DNA from: Eubacterium sp. 14-2
GTDB taxonomy: Bacteria > Bacillota > Clostridia > Lachnospirales > Lachnospiraceae
Assembly: GCF_000403845.2 (NCBI RefSeq)
Contig: NZ_KE159568.1
Coordinates: 944,796-1,008,795 of the forward strand
DNA: 64,000 nt
Direction of reading: 5' to 3'
Positions 18,106-25,809 of the stretch are shown here, piece after piece. The notes below the pieces were generated by a model. That model was given only the letters and a program-made list of their open reading frames with translations, did not search any database and was not told the origin of the DNA. A program made the position numbers and the translations under genes. Position 1 is the stretch's first letter; each line of letters starts with the position of its first letter.

Positions 18106-18360
18106 TTACTGACAGACTAAAAATTTTTCCATTGCCAACAGAGCTTCTTCTTCATCGCTTCCATCAGCCACTATATTAACAGTCATTCCCTTTGACGGAT
18201 TAAATGCCATGATTCCCATAATACTTTTCGCATTGATTCGTGCTTCATTGTTCTCCAGCCTGATTTCACTGTCAAACTGACATGCCACCTGCACCAACTC
18301 TGCAATTGGATTGCTGTACTCTTTAGCTACATTAGATACAATAATTTTCTTCTCGCTCAT
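18106..18360 (-). CDS. HPr-like protein lacking the phosphorylatable His
   Basis: An 84-residue HPr-fold protein. The usual GxHARPA active-site segment is replaced by KEYSNPI, so the His15 phosphoryl carrier is missing, whereas the Ser46 region is kept (NAKSIMGIMAF). This is the pattern of Crh, the regulatory HPr paralogue phosphorylated only on Ser by HPr kinase and used as a CcpA partner. MSEKKIIVSN is taken as the start, with AGAGAGA before it. No PTS genes are near. A regulatory rather than transport role is inferred from the missing His. Confidence 0.82.
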   Translation of the reverse strand: MSEKKIIVSNVAKEYSNPIAELVQVACQFDSEIRLENNEARINAKSIMGIMAFNPSKGMTVNIVADGSDEEEALLAMEKFLVCQ

Positions 18361-18573
18361 CTTATCTCTCTTTCCCATGTAATACTATCATGCCAGCCGT
18401 TTCCCTGTGTCATATACCTTTATAAATATACTCCAACGGCTTTTCTTTTTCAAGTGCTTTTCTGCAAAACTGGTAATTTCCACTGAACTGCCATCCTTTA
18501 TCCGAGAAAAACTGAACAATTTTTCAAACATTTTTTCCTTGACAATCCTGATTATCTCCCTAAAGTACCAGTT

Positions 18574-19752
18574 TTATCCCTGTTTGCAGTATGCTTTATC
18601 TACCTGAATTACCACATAATGGTTTTCCCCCAGCAGCGCGCAGGCTCTCTTCTGTATCTGCTCCGTTAAATCCTCATCGCTCATTTCATATTCATACGGA
18701 ACCACCACATCAAAAATCAGGTTGGTGTGGGTAGGTCCTGCAACCACCCGAAAATCATGCATGGTAATCACATCATCCATGTCATGAATCAGCTTTTCCA
18801 CCTTATGCTTCAGCTCCAGAATATGTTCATCTTCCGTAACTACCGGATCCATATGAATGACCGCATCGCAATGAAGGTTCCTGCGCAGCTCTCCCTCCAC
18901 GTTATCCACCACATCATGAAGTTCCAGAATATTTCCTTCTGCCGGAACCTCTGCATGAAGGGAAATAATCAGTCTGCCTGGGCCATAATCATGCACCAGC
19001 AGGTCATGAATGCCGCAGATTTCCTGATGTGACAGTACGGTTTCCTCAATCCTGTGAACCAGATCTTCATCCGGCGCCTGCCCCAGCAGGGGATTCAGTG
19101 TCTCCCTGGCCGCGCTGATTCCTGCATAGAAAATGAATATTCCCACCAGCACACCGCAGTACCCGTCAATCTGAACCTCCCAGATTTCTCCCACAATGGC
19201 TGCCAGCAGCACCGCCGTTGTGGCGCAGGTATCGCTCAGACTGTCTGTGGCTGTGGCACGCATGGCCGCAGAATCCAGCTTTCTGCCAATCCTGTAATTA
19301 TAATATGCCATGTATAATTTTACCAGAATAGAGAAAAATAAAATTGCTGCCGTCAGCGTCTGAAATTCCACCGGTTTCGGATGAATAATCCTGGAAACCG
19401 AATTCTGAACCAGTTCAAAAGCCATAAGGATAATCGCTCCGGAAACAATCAGCCCTGCAATATATTCTATTCTGCCATGTCCAAAAGGATGACCCATATC
19501 CGGTTTTGCTCCTGCCATTTTAAAGCCCACCAGCGTTACACAGGAAGATCCGGCGTCAGACAGGTTGTTAAAGGCATCCGCTGTAATGGCAATGGAATGA
19601 CTTATGGTACCTGCCAGAAATTTTCCCAGAAACAGCATCAGGTTCAGAAAAATCCCCACCATGCCGCAGAGCATCCCATACTGTTGTCGTACTTTTGGAT
19701 TTTTTACATCATCTTTGTTCTTTATCCATAAATTTATCAGTATCGTAACCAT
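18574..19752 (-). CDS. Cation diffusion facilitator (CDF) efflux protein
   Basis: A 392-residue CDF transporter with six membrane helices. Metal-site motifs are SIAITADAFNNLSDAGSS in helix 2 and AATATDSLSDTCAT in helix 5, the Asp residues being ligands. The C-terminal cytoplasmic domain is longer than usual, with His-rich segments (ICGIHDLLVHDYG, VITMHDFRVVAGPTH). It exports divalent cations such as Zn or Mn in exchange for protons. The chosen ATG has AGGGGG before it; an upstream frame lacks a site. It is monocistronic. Confidence 0.92.
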   Translation of the reverse strand: MVTILINLWIKNKDDVKNPKVRQQYGMLCGMVGIFLNLMLFLGKFLAGTISHSIAITADAFNNLSDAGSSCVTLVGFKMAGAKPDMGHPFGHGRIEYIAGLIVSGAIILMAFELVQNSVSRIIHPKPVEFQTLTAAILFFSILVKLYMAYYNYRIGRKLDSAAMRATATDSLSDTCATTAVLLAAIVGEIWEVQIDGYCGVLVGIFIFYAGISAARETLNPLLGQAPDEDLVHRIEETVLSHQEICGIHDLLVHDYGPGRLIISLHAEVPAEGNILELHDVVDNVEGELRRNLHCDAVIHMDPVVTEDEHILELKHKVEKLIHDMDDVITMHDFRVVAGPTHTNLIFDVVVPYEYEMSDEDLTEQIQKRACALLGENHYVVIQVDKAYCKQG

Positions 19753-19892
19753 GTCAGCCCCCTGCAATTTTTCCAATCAGTCAGCCATCCTGTTTCACCG
19801 TTTCCTGTTATTATATGAAAACTTTGCTTATTGTATCATAAATAAAACCAAAGGAAAAGTATTTTTTCATGGTATTTTTCCAAAATACATGT

Positions 19893-20003
19893 TATAATTA
19901 CTTTCGTATTTTTTTCAGCTGTTCAGAAGCCCCAGGCTCCGGACATATCTGATCTGTCCGGCCTTCTGTTTCCGCGGCTTCTGAGCTGTTACCATTTTTT
20001 TGG
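19893..20003 (+). promoter_or_regulatory. Promoter and structured attenuator-like leader of the purine permease
   Basis: A perfect TATAAT with an extended TG (19890-19898) starts a leader of about 115 bases. In it CAGAAG (19924-19929) can pair with CTTCTG at 19963-19968 or, as CAGAAGCC (19924-19931), with GGCTTCTG at 19976-19983. CCGGAC/GTCCGG (19939-19944 and 19956-19961) forms an inner stem. The longer pairing is followed by ATTTTTTT, so it can act as a terminator. Two competing stems before a transporter gene suggest attenuation. It lacks the conserved loops of the purine riboswitch. Confidence 0.5.
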
Positions 20004-20020
20004 AAAAGGAGAGTAAATTT

Positions 20021-21391
20021 ATGTTGGAAAAATTTTTCAAACTGGAACAAAACAACACTACGGTAAAAACTGAAATTATAGCAGGATTTACCACCTTCAT
20101 GACAATGGCATACATTCTGGCTGTGAACCCCAATATTCTGTCTGTTGCCGGTATGAATCCCAGCGCAGTGCTGATTGCCACAGCTCTGGCTTCTTTTATG
20201 GGTACACTGCTGATGGCCCTGCTTGCCAACTATCCTTTCGCTCTGGCTCCCGGCATGGGACTGAACGCCTACTTTGCCTACACAGTTGTTGTCAGTATGG
20301 GTTACAGCTGGCAGGTAGCTTTGTTTGCTGTATTTGTGGAAGGTGTTCTTTTTATTATTTTATCCCTCACCAATGTACGTGAAGCTATTTTCAATGCCAT
20401 TCCCATGACTTTAAAATCAGCTGTAGGCGTTGGTATCGGTCTGTTTATCGCTTTTATCGGATTACAGGACGCCAAACTGATTGTGCACAGCGACGCCACT
20501 CTGGTAACCTACCAGACCTTCAAAGGTGATACCTTCCATTCTGTCGGTGTGGGCGCAATCCTTGCCCTGCTGGGTGTGCTGATTACTGCTGTTTTACTGG
20601 TAAAGCAGATAAAAGGCGGTATTCTTCTCGGTATCCTGATTACCTGGGTTCTGGGTATCCTCTGTGAACTTACAGGTATTTATGTACCTTCTCCCGATGC
20701 CGGTATGTATTCTGTCATTCCATCCGGTATCGTAAGTCTTGATTTTTCTTCCTTTAAAGAAACTTTCGGCGCTGTGTTTACCGTAGATTTTGGCACTCTT
20801 AAAATAGGAAACTTTCTCATTATCATGTTCTCCTTCCTGTTTGTGGATTTATTTGATACCCTTGGAGCTTTAATCGGTGTTTCTTCCAAAGCGGACATGC
20901 TGGATGAAGATGGAAAACTGCCTCAGATTAAACCGGCTCTTTTGTCTGACGCTATCGCCACCTGTGTGGGCGCCCTGTTCGGTACCTCCACAACCACCAC
21001 TTATGTGGAAAGCGCTTCCGGCGTAACCGCAGGGGGACGTACCGGGCTTACTTCACTGACCACAGCACTTCTGTTCCTGTTATCCGTTATTTTCTCCCCC
21101 TTATTCTTAAGCATTCCGTCTTTTGCCATTGCGCCTGCTTTGATTATTGTGGGATTCTACATGATGGGTTCTGTTATGAAAATTGACTTTGAAGATATGG
21201 CAGAAGCGATTCCGGCCTTCCTGTGCATTATTGCAATGCCGCTGGCCTACAGCATTTCCGAGGGAATTTCCATCGGCGTTATTTCCTGGACTGTTATCAA
21301 TCTGCTGACAGGAAAAGCCGGAGAAAAGAAAATCAGTATTCTGATGTATGTACTGACCATTCTGTTTATCCTGAAGTATATTTTCTTATAA
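20021..21391 (+). CDS. NCS2 family purine permease (AzgA/PbuG type)
   Basis: A 456-residue nucleobase transporter with about 12-14 membrane segments. Family motifs are FTTFMTMAYILAVNPNIL, APGMGLNAYFAYTVV, LFVDLFDTLGALIGVSSKA and TSTTTTYVESASGVTAGGRT, which place it in the AzgA/PbuG branch importing hypoxanthine, guanine or adenine with protons. AAAAGGAG precedes the ATG at 20021. It is transcribed alone behind the structured leader at 19893-20003 and ends before two hairpins. Confidence 0.93.
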   Translation: MLEKFFKLEQNNTTVKTEIIAGFTTFMTMAYILAVNPNILSVAGMNPSAVLIATALASFMGTLLMALLANYPFALAPGMGLNAYFAYTVVVSMGYSWQVALFAVFVEGVLFIILSLTNVREAIFNAIPMTLKSAVGVGIGLFIAFIGLQDAKLIVHSDATLVTYQTFKGDTFHSVGVGAILALLGVLITAVLLVKQIKGGILLGILITWVLGILCELTGIYVPSPDAGMYSVIPSGIVSLDFSSFKETFGAVFTVDFGTLKIGNFLIIMFSFLFVDLFDTLGALIGVSSKADMLDEDGKLPQIKPALLSDAIATCVGALFGTSTTTTYVESASGVTAGGRTGLTSLTTALLFLLSVIFSPLFLSIPSFAIAPALIIVGFYMMGSVMKIDFEDMAEAIPAFLCIIAMPLAYSISEGISIGVISWTVINLLTGKAGEKKISILMYVLTILFILKYIFL

Positions 21392-21421
21392 AACATCTGA
21401 AACAGTATATGGATGAAAGAA

Positions 21422-21465
21422 CAAACCGTCCAGGTCCCACATGAGTGAGGGACCTGGACGGTTTG
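21422..21465 (+). terminator. Strong hairpin after the purine permease
   Basis: A perfect 17-bp stem, CAAACCGTCCAGGTCCC with its complement, and a ten-base loop. There is no U-run, but it is the first structure after the stop. Confidence 0.55.
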
Positions 21466-21519
21466 CTGCGCCGCGTGCGGCCGCTTTAGCGTGACAAGGT
21501 CTTTCCTGGATAAGATAAA

Positions 21520-21563
21520 AAACGCTGCTTTCCAGACAGATAATGTTCTGTGAAGCAGCGTTT
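21520..21563. terminator. Bidirectional terminator between permease and acetyltransferase genes
   Basis: AAACGCTGCTT (21520-21530) pairs with AAGCAGCGTTT (21553-21563), with a further CAGA/TCTG pairing inside. A and T runs flank it on both sides, fitting two convergent genes. Confidence 0.7.
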
Positions 21564-21572
21564 CTATTTCAG

Positions 21573-22379
21573 TCAGTCTGACTGCATATGATTTTCTCCA
21601 TAAATCTCCCAGGCAGGATAAGGCCGGTCAAAATGATACCCCAGTTTTTCTGCCAGCCCCACAGACCACAGATTCTGGGCATCCCAGCTTGGATACCAGC
21701 CACGGTCCAGGCATTCCAGAATGAGTCTGGCTCCGCACACAGAGGCCAGGCCTTTTCTCCGATGGGACTGTTCCGTCCCGATTTCCACTTCAATTCCGCC
21801 CTGATAAACCGTATAGGAGGAGGCCCCCGCCACCAGTTTTCCCTGCCGCAGCACTGCTGCTCCCAGCCCCCGCCTGTGATATTCTTCATAATCGGCAAAC
21901 TGAGAGGTGAAGTCTAAAGCCCAGGGCAGATTCCGGGTCTGACTGAACACTTCCTCGTCTATGAGTTTTACTTCATATTCCGGTTTCAGGGTATTTACAA
22001 TCTCTTCCAGCTTCTTCCGGTCAAAAATCCCCGGTTCCTTTTTGATGGCATACCGTTCCACCCGCCTGCAGCGGCTTCCATAAGCCTTCTCTATTTCCTC
22101 CGCCCAGCTTTCTCCTGTCTCATCCAGAGGCGGCACCATAATCAGAAATTCACGGCTTTTACTTCCCACTTCCTCCGTCACCAGTTCTCTGTCCGGTTTT
22201 CCTGCAAAAAAGCAGAAATCCGCCAGAAGGATTCTGGCAGAATCGGGCTGTATGGGAGAGTCTGCCCAGGCTTCTCCCATACAGCCCTGCAGACAGGACC
22301 AGATCAGGGATTCCTGCCATCCTGCAAACAGCGGACTGATACATTCCATATGATCCTTTTCTATTCTGTAAATACTCAT
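21573..22379 (-). CDS. GNAT family acetyltransferase (PF12746-like)
   Basis: A 268-residue two-part protein. The C-terminal half is a GNAT domain: VLRQGKLVAGASSYTVYQGG, then IEVEIGTEQSHRRKGLASVC with the acetyl-CoA loop HRRKGLA, and WDAQNLWSVGLAEKLGY. The N-terminal half (about 1-130) matches the extension seen in GNAT_acetyltran proteins of Firmicutes. Substrate is unknown. It converges with the purine permease across a bidirectional terminator and stands at the left border of an accessory island. Confidence 0.82.
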   Translation of the reverse strand: MSIYRIEKDHMECISPLFAGWQESLIWSCLQGCMGEAWADSPIQPDSARILLADFCFFAGKPDRELVTEEVGSKSREFLIMVPPLDETGESWAEEIEKAYGSRCRRVERYAIKKEPGIFDRKKLEEIVNTLKPEYEVKLIDEEVFSQTRNLPWALDFTSQFADYEEYHRRGLGAAVLRQGKLVAGASSYTVYQGGIEVEIGTEQSHRRKGLASVCGARLILECLDRGWYPSWDAQNLWSVGLAEKLGYHFDRPYPAWEIYGENHMQSD

Positions 22380-22445
22380 CTGTACACCTTTCTCATAATT
22401 ACCAGGGAATAATATTCCGCCTTTCCTGCAGGCAAAAATTGAATG

Positions 22446-23051
22446 CTAATTTTCAGCTTTAAGAAATACCCCTTCTCCTTTACTGTAAACCTGCACTGTT
22501 TTAAACCCACAATTGTAAAAGATTTCCCTCAACTCTTTTTTGCTGTATATTCTTACATCTCCGCTTTTTGAAAAGGGAAACCAAAATTTATTTGCTATAA
22601 ATCTGACCACTGCTCCAAAATCAGGATCAGCCATATACACTGTACCGTTTTTCTTCAAGACCCTTTTACATTCATTTAGAAACCCTTGCGGATTGTCAAA
22701 ATGATGGAATGCACAACATACAGTTATAATATCAATACTTTCATTACTCCATTCAAGCGGATAGCATGGTTTTACCTCAAAATTTATATCAGGATACCGC
22801 ATCTTTGCAGAACAAATCATGTTCTCAGATATATCTATTCCATTTGCCTGGATGTTTGCTTTCTTCGATAATTCCCGCAGCAAAGTTCCATTTCCACATG
22901 CAACATCAAGGACAACATTACCCTCATGCAAATCTATAGTGTCAGATAATTCCATAATATGAAATCTTGTATATCGTCCTTCCCTTGACGCATCATATTC
23001 AGATGCTATTTTATTGTATGCAATTCTTGATTCTTCTGTTTTCTTATTCAC
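22446..23051 (-). CDS. Class I SAM-dependent methyltransferase
   Basis: A 201-residue UbiE/Methyltransf_11-type enzyme. Motif I VLDVACGNGTLL binds SAM, followed by NGIDISENMI, ITVCCAFHHFDNPQGFLNE and VLKKNGTVYMADPDFG. It is cytoplasmic with no extra domain, so the acceptor is likely a small molecule, but nothing identifies it. It is more AT-rich than the backbone and lies alone in the accessory island. Confidence 0.85.
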   Translation of the reverse strand: MNKKTEESRIAYNKIASEYDASREGRYTRFHIMELSDTIDLHEGNVVLDVACGNGTLLRELSKKANIQANGIDISENMICSAKMRYPDINFEVKPCYPLEWSNESIDIITVCCAFHHFDNPQGFLNECKRVLKKNGTVYMADPDFGAVVRFIANKFWFPFSKSGDVRIYSKKELREIFYNCGFKTVQVYSKGEGVFLKAEN

Positions 23052-23111
23052 GTAATTTCCCCGCTCCTGATTTCTCTATTTGATTATATCACTTCCATTC
23101 ACTGTTTGCCA

Positions 23112-23246
23112 TTATAAAGAAGAATGCGCATAGCGCATTCTCCGCGCACGAGCGGATTGCGCAGCAATAAACAGCAACCCTGCGAGCTGCGCATCATTAC
23201 TGGCAATAGTATTATTTTTGTAAAACTCTGTTCTTAAATCATCCAT
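23112..23246 (-). CDS. Small hypothetical protein
   Basis: A 44-residue frame starting MDDLRTEFYKNNTIASNDAQ with GAGGAA upstream of the ATG; a TTG at 23330 would give 72 residues. No family recognised. The 3' part crosses short GC-rich repeats of the GCGCA type, unlike its AT-rich surroundings. It may be a gene fragment. Confidence 0.35.
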   Translation of the reverse strand: MDDLRTEFYKNNTIASNDAQLAGLLFIAAQSARARRMRYAHSSL

Positions 23247-23476
23247 CTTACATTCCTCAATATCATTAAGAATATTGTCAGGCGGAATATCCGAAACTTT
23301 TTCACGTGTCTGGTGAAATCCAAGACGCAAACTCGTTTCCTAATTTCTAACATAAGATACTTTTATGTCTTTTTTATCCTTTTATTTACTTATATTACAC
23401 GGATTTTCCTATCCTATTTTTCGTTTTCGATTTTTTAGAAGCAAAATAGAAGCAGCGTATTTTTTAACCTCTGCCA

Positions 23477-23959
23477 TTATCTTACATTTAACAGCTCTTC
23501 CATTTTTCCTTGTATATAATCAATATCTGGAAAAATCAGATGAATCCCTCTTCGATACATCGCTATCACTTCCCGTAAATTAACAGTCAATTCCCTGTTC
23601 AGTTTGCTGTGTATCATAATAGGGTTATTTTCAATCGTATGTACGTGGTCAAAGAACTTCTTTATAATTGGAAAGGCATTTTGTATTAAAAAAGCATTGT
23701 CCCTTCCTGCAAATTTTCCTATTATGATTGTATTGCACTTTCCGTATCTTTTTATTTTCTTTTCGATAATAATTTTATATTTGTCCACTTGGGAACTAAT
23801 CGGAATCATCCAATACAATTCTTCATTTTTGGTATCTTGAATTGCTAAAAAATGTGGTCGGTAATTTCCGTTCTCTTTATTTCCCATCAAATATTTATCT
23901 TGAACGAAATCAAAAAATTCATCTTTGATATGATAAGAGTACCCTTGCTTTATTTCCAT
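23477..23959 (-). CDS. cptN: Type III toxin-antitoxin endoribonuclease toxin, CptN-like
   Basis: A 160-residue protein of the ToxN/CptN superfamily. It starts MEIKQGYSYHIKDEFFDFVQ and contains RPHFLAIQDTKNEELYWMIP, KCNTIIIGKFAGRDNAFLIQ, and MYRRGIHLIFPDID near the end, as in CptN toxins of Firmicutes. These are endoribonucleases held inactive by short repeat RNAs that they cut from the antitoxin transcript. AAGGAGAAACG precedes the ATG. Upstream lie an intrinsic terminator, three tandem 47-48-base repeats and a strong promoter, the full type III layout. Such systems act in phage abortive infection and in stabilising mobile DNA. Confidence 0.85.
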   Translation of the reverse strand: MEIKQGYSYHIKDEFFDFVQDKYLMGNKENGNYRPHFLAIQDTKNEELYWMIPISSQVDKYKIIIEKKIKRYGKCNTIIIGKFAGRDNAFLIQNAFPIIKKFFDHVHTIENNPIMIHSKLNRELTVNLREVIAMYRRGIHLIFPDIDYIQGKMEELLNVR

Positions 23960-23972
23960 CGTTTCTCCTTAG

Positions 23973-24004
23973 AAAAAATCCCCATCAAAAAATGACGGGG
24001 ATTT
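23973..24004 (-). terminator. Leaky terminator between antitoxin RNA and cptN
   Basis: On the minus strand AAATCCCCGTCA pairs with TGATGGGGATTT (one G-U pair) and is followed by a U-run, directly before the toxin's ribosome binding site. In type III systems this terminator sets the antitoxin RNA to toxin mRNA ratio. Confidence 0.85.
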
Positions 24005-24011
24005 ATGAACG

Positions 24012-24154
24012 AACTATATTACTTATATCCCACCTATACAGCAAGTGGCAAGCATTTACATACCGAATTATTTATACCCCACACCATCGGCAAGTGGCAA
24101 AATTACCTGCTATGTTTCTTTTACCCCGTCGCATAGCCAACGGCAAACATTTAC
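24012..24154 (-). ncRNA. cptI: Type III antitoxin RNA, three tandem repeats (CptI-like)
   Basis: Three direct repeats of 48, 47 and 48 bases (24012-24059, 24060-24106, 24107-24154). On the minus strand each begins GTAA(A/T), passes through TTGCC(A/G)(C/T)T(T/G)GC and a GG(G)GTA or GGGATA segment, and contains no spacer. The repeats differ moderately in sequence, so they are kept by structure rather than recent duplication. The promoter at 24165-24192 lies just upstream, and the terminator and toxin gene just downstream. Each unit should fold into a pseudoknotted antitoxin that wraps CptN. Confidence 0.82.
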
Positions 24155-24164
24155 CTTTACCCAT

Positions 24165-24192
24165 AGTATAGCAGAACTGCAAGAAATTGCAA
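24165..24192 (-). promoter_or_regulatory. Promoter of the cptIN-like operon
   Basis: Minus strand TTGCAA (24187-24192), 16 bases, TATACT (24165-24170). Confidence 0.7.
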
Positions 24193-24324
24193 TCACTTTT
24201 TATCATTTGATTTCTATCATTTATGACTATCTCTATAGCAATCGTCTTTTTCTCACCTACACTATGTACTTTTTATTATATTCAATAAAATCACTAAATT
24301 ACCCTGCAAAGCTCTTACTTTTGT

Positions 24325-24530
24325 TCGTTACTCCTCAATCTTGTAGCCACCGATAACTCTCAAAATCTAATCTTCCCTACAACCATTCTATGTTAAAATC
24401 ATTGTACAACGAAATTCCCGTTAATTTCTGCCTATTATATATCACTCATAAATATCATGAATCTCACTGCCCATTTATTCAGTTACGCAAAAACCATATT
24501 GGCACACTCTTTCCTACTTTTCATTAAAAA
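24325..24530 (-). pseudogene. Decayed duplicate of the gene at 24591
   Basis: This stretch aligns with the middle of the neighbouring gene at an offset of about 395 bases: the ATGTTAAAATCATTGTACA and CTCATAAATATCATGAAT segments match near-identical ones at 24770-24850. The frame is broken many times. It is a partial, degraded tandem copy. Confidence 0.6.
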
Positions 24531-24590
24531 CTGGCTGTCCTCAAGCACTGAACCCTTTCACATACTCATTTCTAAGTTTTTATGACATTT

Positions 24591-25049
24591 TTATCCCTTG
24601 GTTTTATCAGTATTTTCTACCTTCTCCTCTGTTATACATTCATGAAACAAAGACCATGCATATTTAAATCCAAGTCTGAATAAAAGTTCATCATTTCTGG
24701 AACAATAACACAAAATATAATCTTCTAACTTCCGATAATTCTCATAATCCAATTCTTCCATCAACCATGTTATATTAAAATCATTGTGCATCAAGGTTTC
24801 ATTAAATTCCCAACTATTTGTATACCGCTCATAAATGTCATGAATTTTACTATTCGTTTCATCTAATCCCATTAAATATGCTTCTTGTTCTGTATCCCGC
24901 TTTCCAATTTTAAGCAAAAACTCACTTTTATCAGACATTTCTATCCCAAACAACCATTTGTTCTCATGTAACTGTTCTACTTCTGCGATAGGCAGGCCTG
25001 TCTTTCTCATGCTTTTTAACAGCATGGAAACAAAACTTTCAATATCCAT
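24591..25049 (-). CDS. Hypothetical protein, acidic, with a degraded tandem copy
   Basis: A 152-residue protein (MDIESFVSMLLKSMRKTGLP, KWLFGIEMSDKSEFLLKIGK, LFRLGFKYAWSLFHECITEE). I recognise no domain; no signal peptide or membrane segment is seen. The second of two adjacent ATGs fits GAGGAAAA better. It lies between the type III toxin-antitoxin system and divergent Xre genes, and a broken copy follows it. It could be an immunity-type or regulatory protein of the island, but nothing in the sequence shows this. Confidence 0.6.
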   Translation of the reverse strand: MDIESFVSMLLKSMRKTGLPIAEVEQLHENKWLFGIEMSDKSEFLLKIGKRDTEQEAYLMGLDETNSKIHDIYERYTNSWEFNETLMHNDFNITWLMEELDYENYRKLEDYILCYCSRNDELLFRLGFKYAWSLFHECITEEKVENTDKTKG

Positions 25050-25086
25050 CATTTTTCCTCTCTATTGAAACAAAACATTTATTTTT

Positions 25087-25106
25087 ATTGTTCTTACACG
25101 AACAAT
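25087..25106. promoter_or_regulatory. Palindrome before the first Xre gene
   Basis: ATTGTTC and GAACAAT, a perfect 7-base dyad with six bases between, located in the divergent gap ahead of the Xre gene at 25165. It is a likely auto-repressor operator. Confidence 0.55.
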
Positions 25107-25164
25107 GTCGTTTCACCTATTTTAATGCAATAATGAAATTAAATCAATAGAAAGGGGCGAAAAA

Positions 25165-25377
25165 ATGATAGTGTATGACAGATTGTGGAAAACTATGGAA
25201 AAAAAGGGGATTTCACAATATTCACTTATTCACGACTACAACATAAATGAATCACAGCTAGACCGTTTTAGAAAAAACAGCGTCATAAAAACAGTCACGA
25301 TCGACCGTTTATGCAAAATCCTGGATTGTAACGTGGAAGATATTTGCCAATATGTAAAAGATGAACCCAAAGAGTAA
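25165..25377 (+). CDS. Small Xre family repressor, copy 1
   Basis: A 70-residue Cro/C1-type helix-turn-helix protein consisting of the DNA-binding domain only (MIVYDRLWKTMEKKGISQYS, IDRLCKILDCNVEDICQYV). GAAAGGGGCG is upstream of the ATG. It is closely related to the copy at 25504, and each copy has its own dyad about 60-80 bases upstream and its own promoter region. This arrangement suggests negative autoregulation and a switch-like pair. It is AT-rich. Confidence 0.85.
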   Translation: MIVYDRLWKTMEKKGISQYSLIHDYNINESQLDRFRKNSVIKTVTIDRLCKILDCNVEDICQYVKDEPKE

Positions 25378-25419
25378 AGGTATATTTTAAATTTAAAATT
25401 ATATACCTTTATTTTTTTG
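25378..25419 (+). terminator. Terminator between the two Xre genes
   Basis: AAAGGTATAT and ATATACCTTT close a stem whose inner part TTTTAAA/TTTAAAA also pairs, followed by ATTTTTTT. Confidence 0.75.
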
Positions 25420-25423
25420 CACA

Positions 25424-25449
25424 AATATTGTTCGTACACGTACAATATT
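25424..25449. promoter_or_regulatory. Palindrome before the second Xre gene
   Basis: AATATTGT (25424-25431) and ACAATATT (25442-25449) form a perfect dyad around TCGTACACGT. It shares the ATTGTTC half with the site before copy 1. Confidence 0.55.
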
Positions 25450-25503
25450 ATATTTCCGAATCTCATGGAATAATAGTTATATACTTTCCAGAAAGGAACG
25501 ACT

Positions 25504-25719
25504 ATGATTGTATATGACCGTTTATGGGAAACCATGAAGAAAAAGGGGATTTCACAATATGCACTTATTAAAGATTACCATATAAACGAAGCACAGCTTC
25601 ACCGCCTGAGAAAAAATAAGGTAATAAAAACGATTACCCTTGACCGCCTTTGTGAAATACTGGATTGTGAAGTTGAGGATATTTGCCAACACATCAAAGG
25701 CAATCCTAACGAAGCATAG
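25504..25719 (+). CDS. Small Xre family repressor, copy 2
   Basis: A 71-residue Cro/C1-type protein, clearly homologous to copy 1 along its whole length (MIVYDRLWETMKKKGISQYA, LDRLCEILDCEVEDICQHI). AGAAAGGAACG precedes the ATG. Most differences lie in the linker and recognition-helix flank (HINEAQLHRLRKNKVIK), so the two may have distinct operators. The pair looks like a recent duplication with divergence of both protein and upstream site. Confidence 0.85.
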   Translation: MIVYDRLWETMKKKGISQYALIKDYHINEAQLHRLRKNKVIKTITLDRLCEILDCEVEDICQHIKGNPNEA

Positions 25720-25809
25720 GGGCACTTTTTTTAAATGCCCCTTCTTGCACCATCCGAAAACAATATGTCAGGAAAATCAAGTATTCCCCAAAACAAACTT
25801 TTCTAATTC

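Noticed and set aside
17818-18120. Phe/Leu/Cys-rich frame on the plus strand
   Set aside because: It is the antisense reading of the Lys/Ala/Glu-rich tail of the DUF6465 gene.
19893-20020. Purine riboswitch before the permease gene
   Set aside because: The conserved three-way junction and loop sequences of the purine aptamer are not there; only competing hairpins are visible.
24012-24154. Tandem repeats resembling a CRISPR array
   Set aside because: Units are contiguous 47-48-base repeats without spacers, followed by a terminator and a CptN-like gene, which is the type III antitoxin layout.
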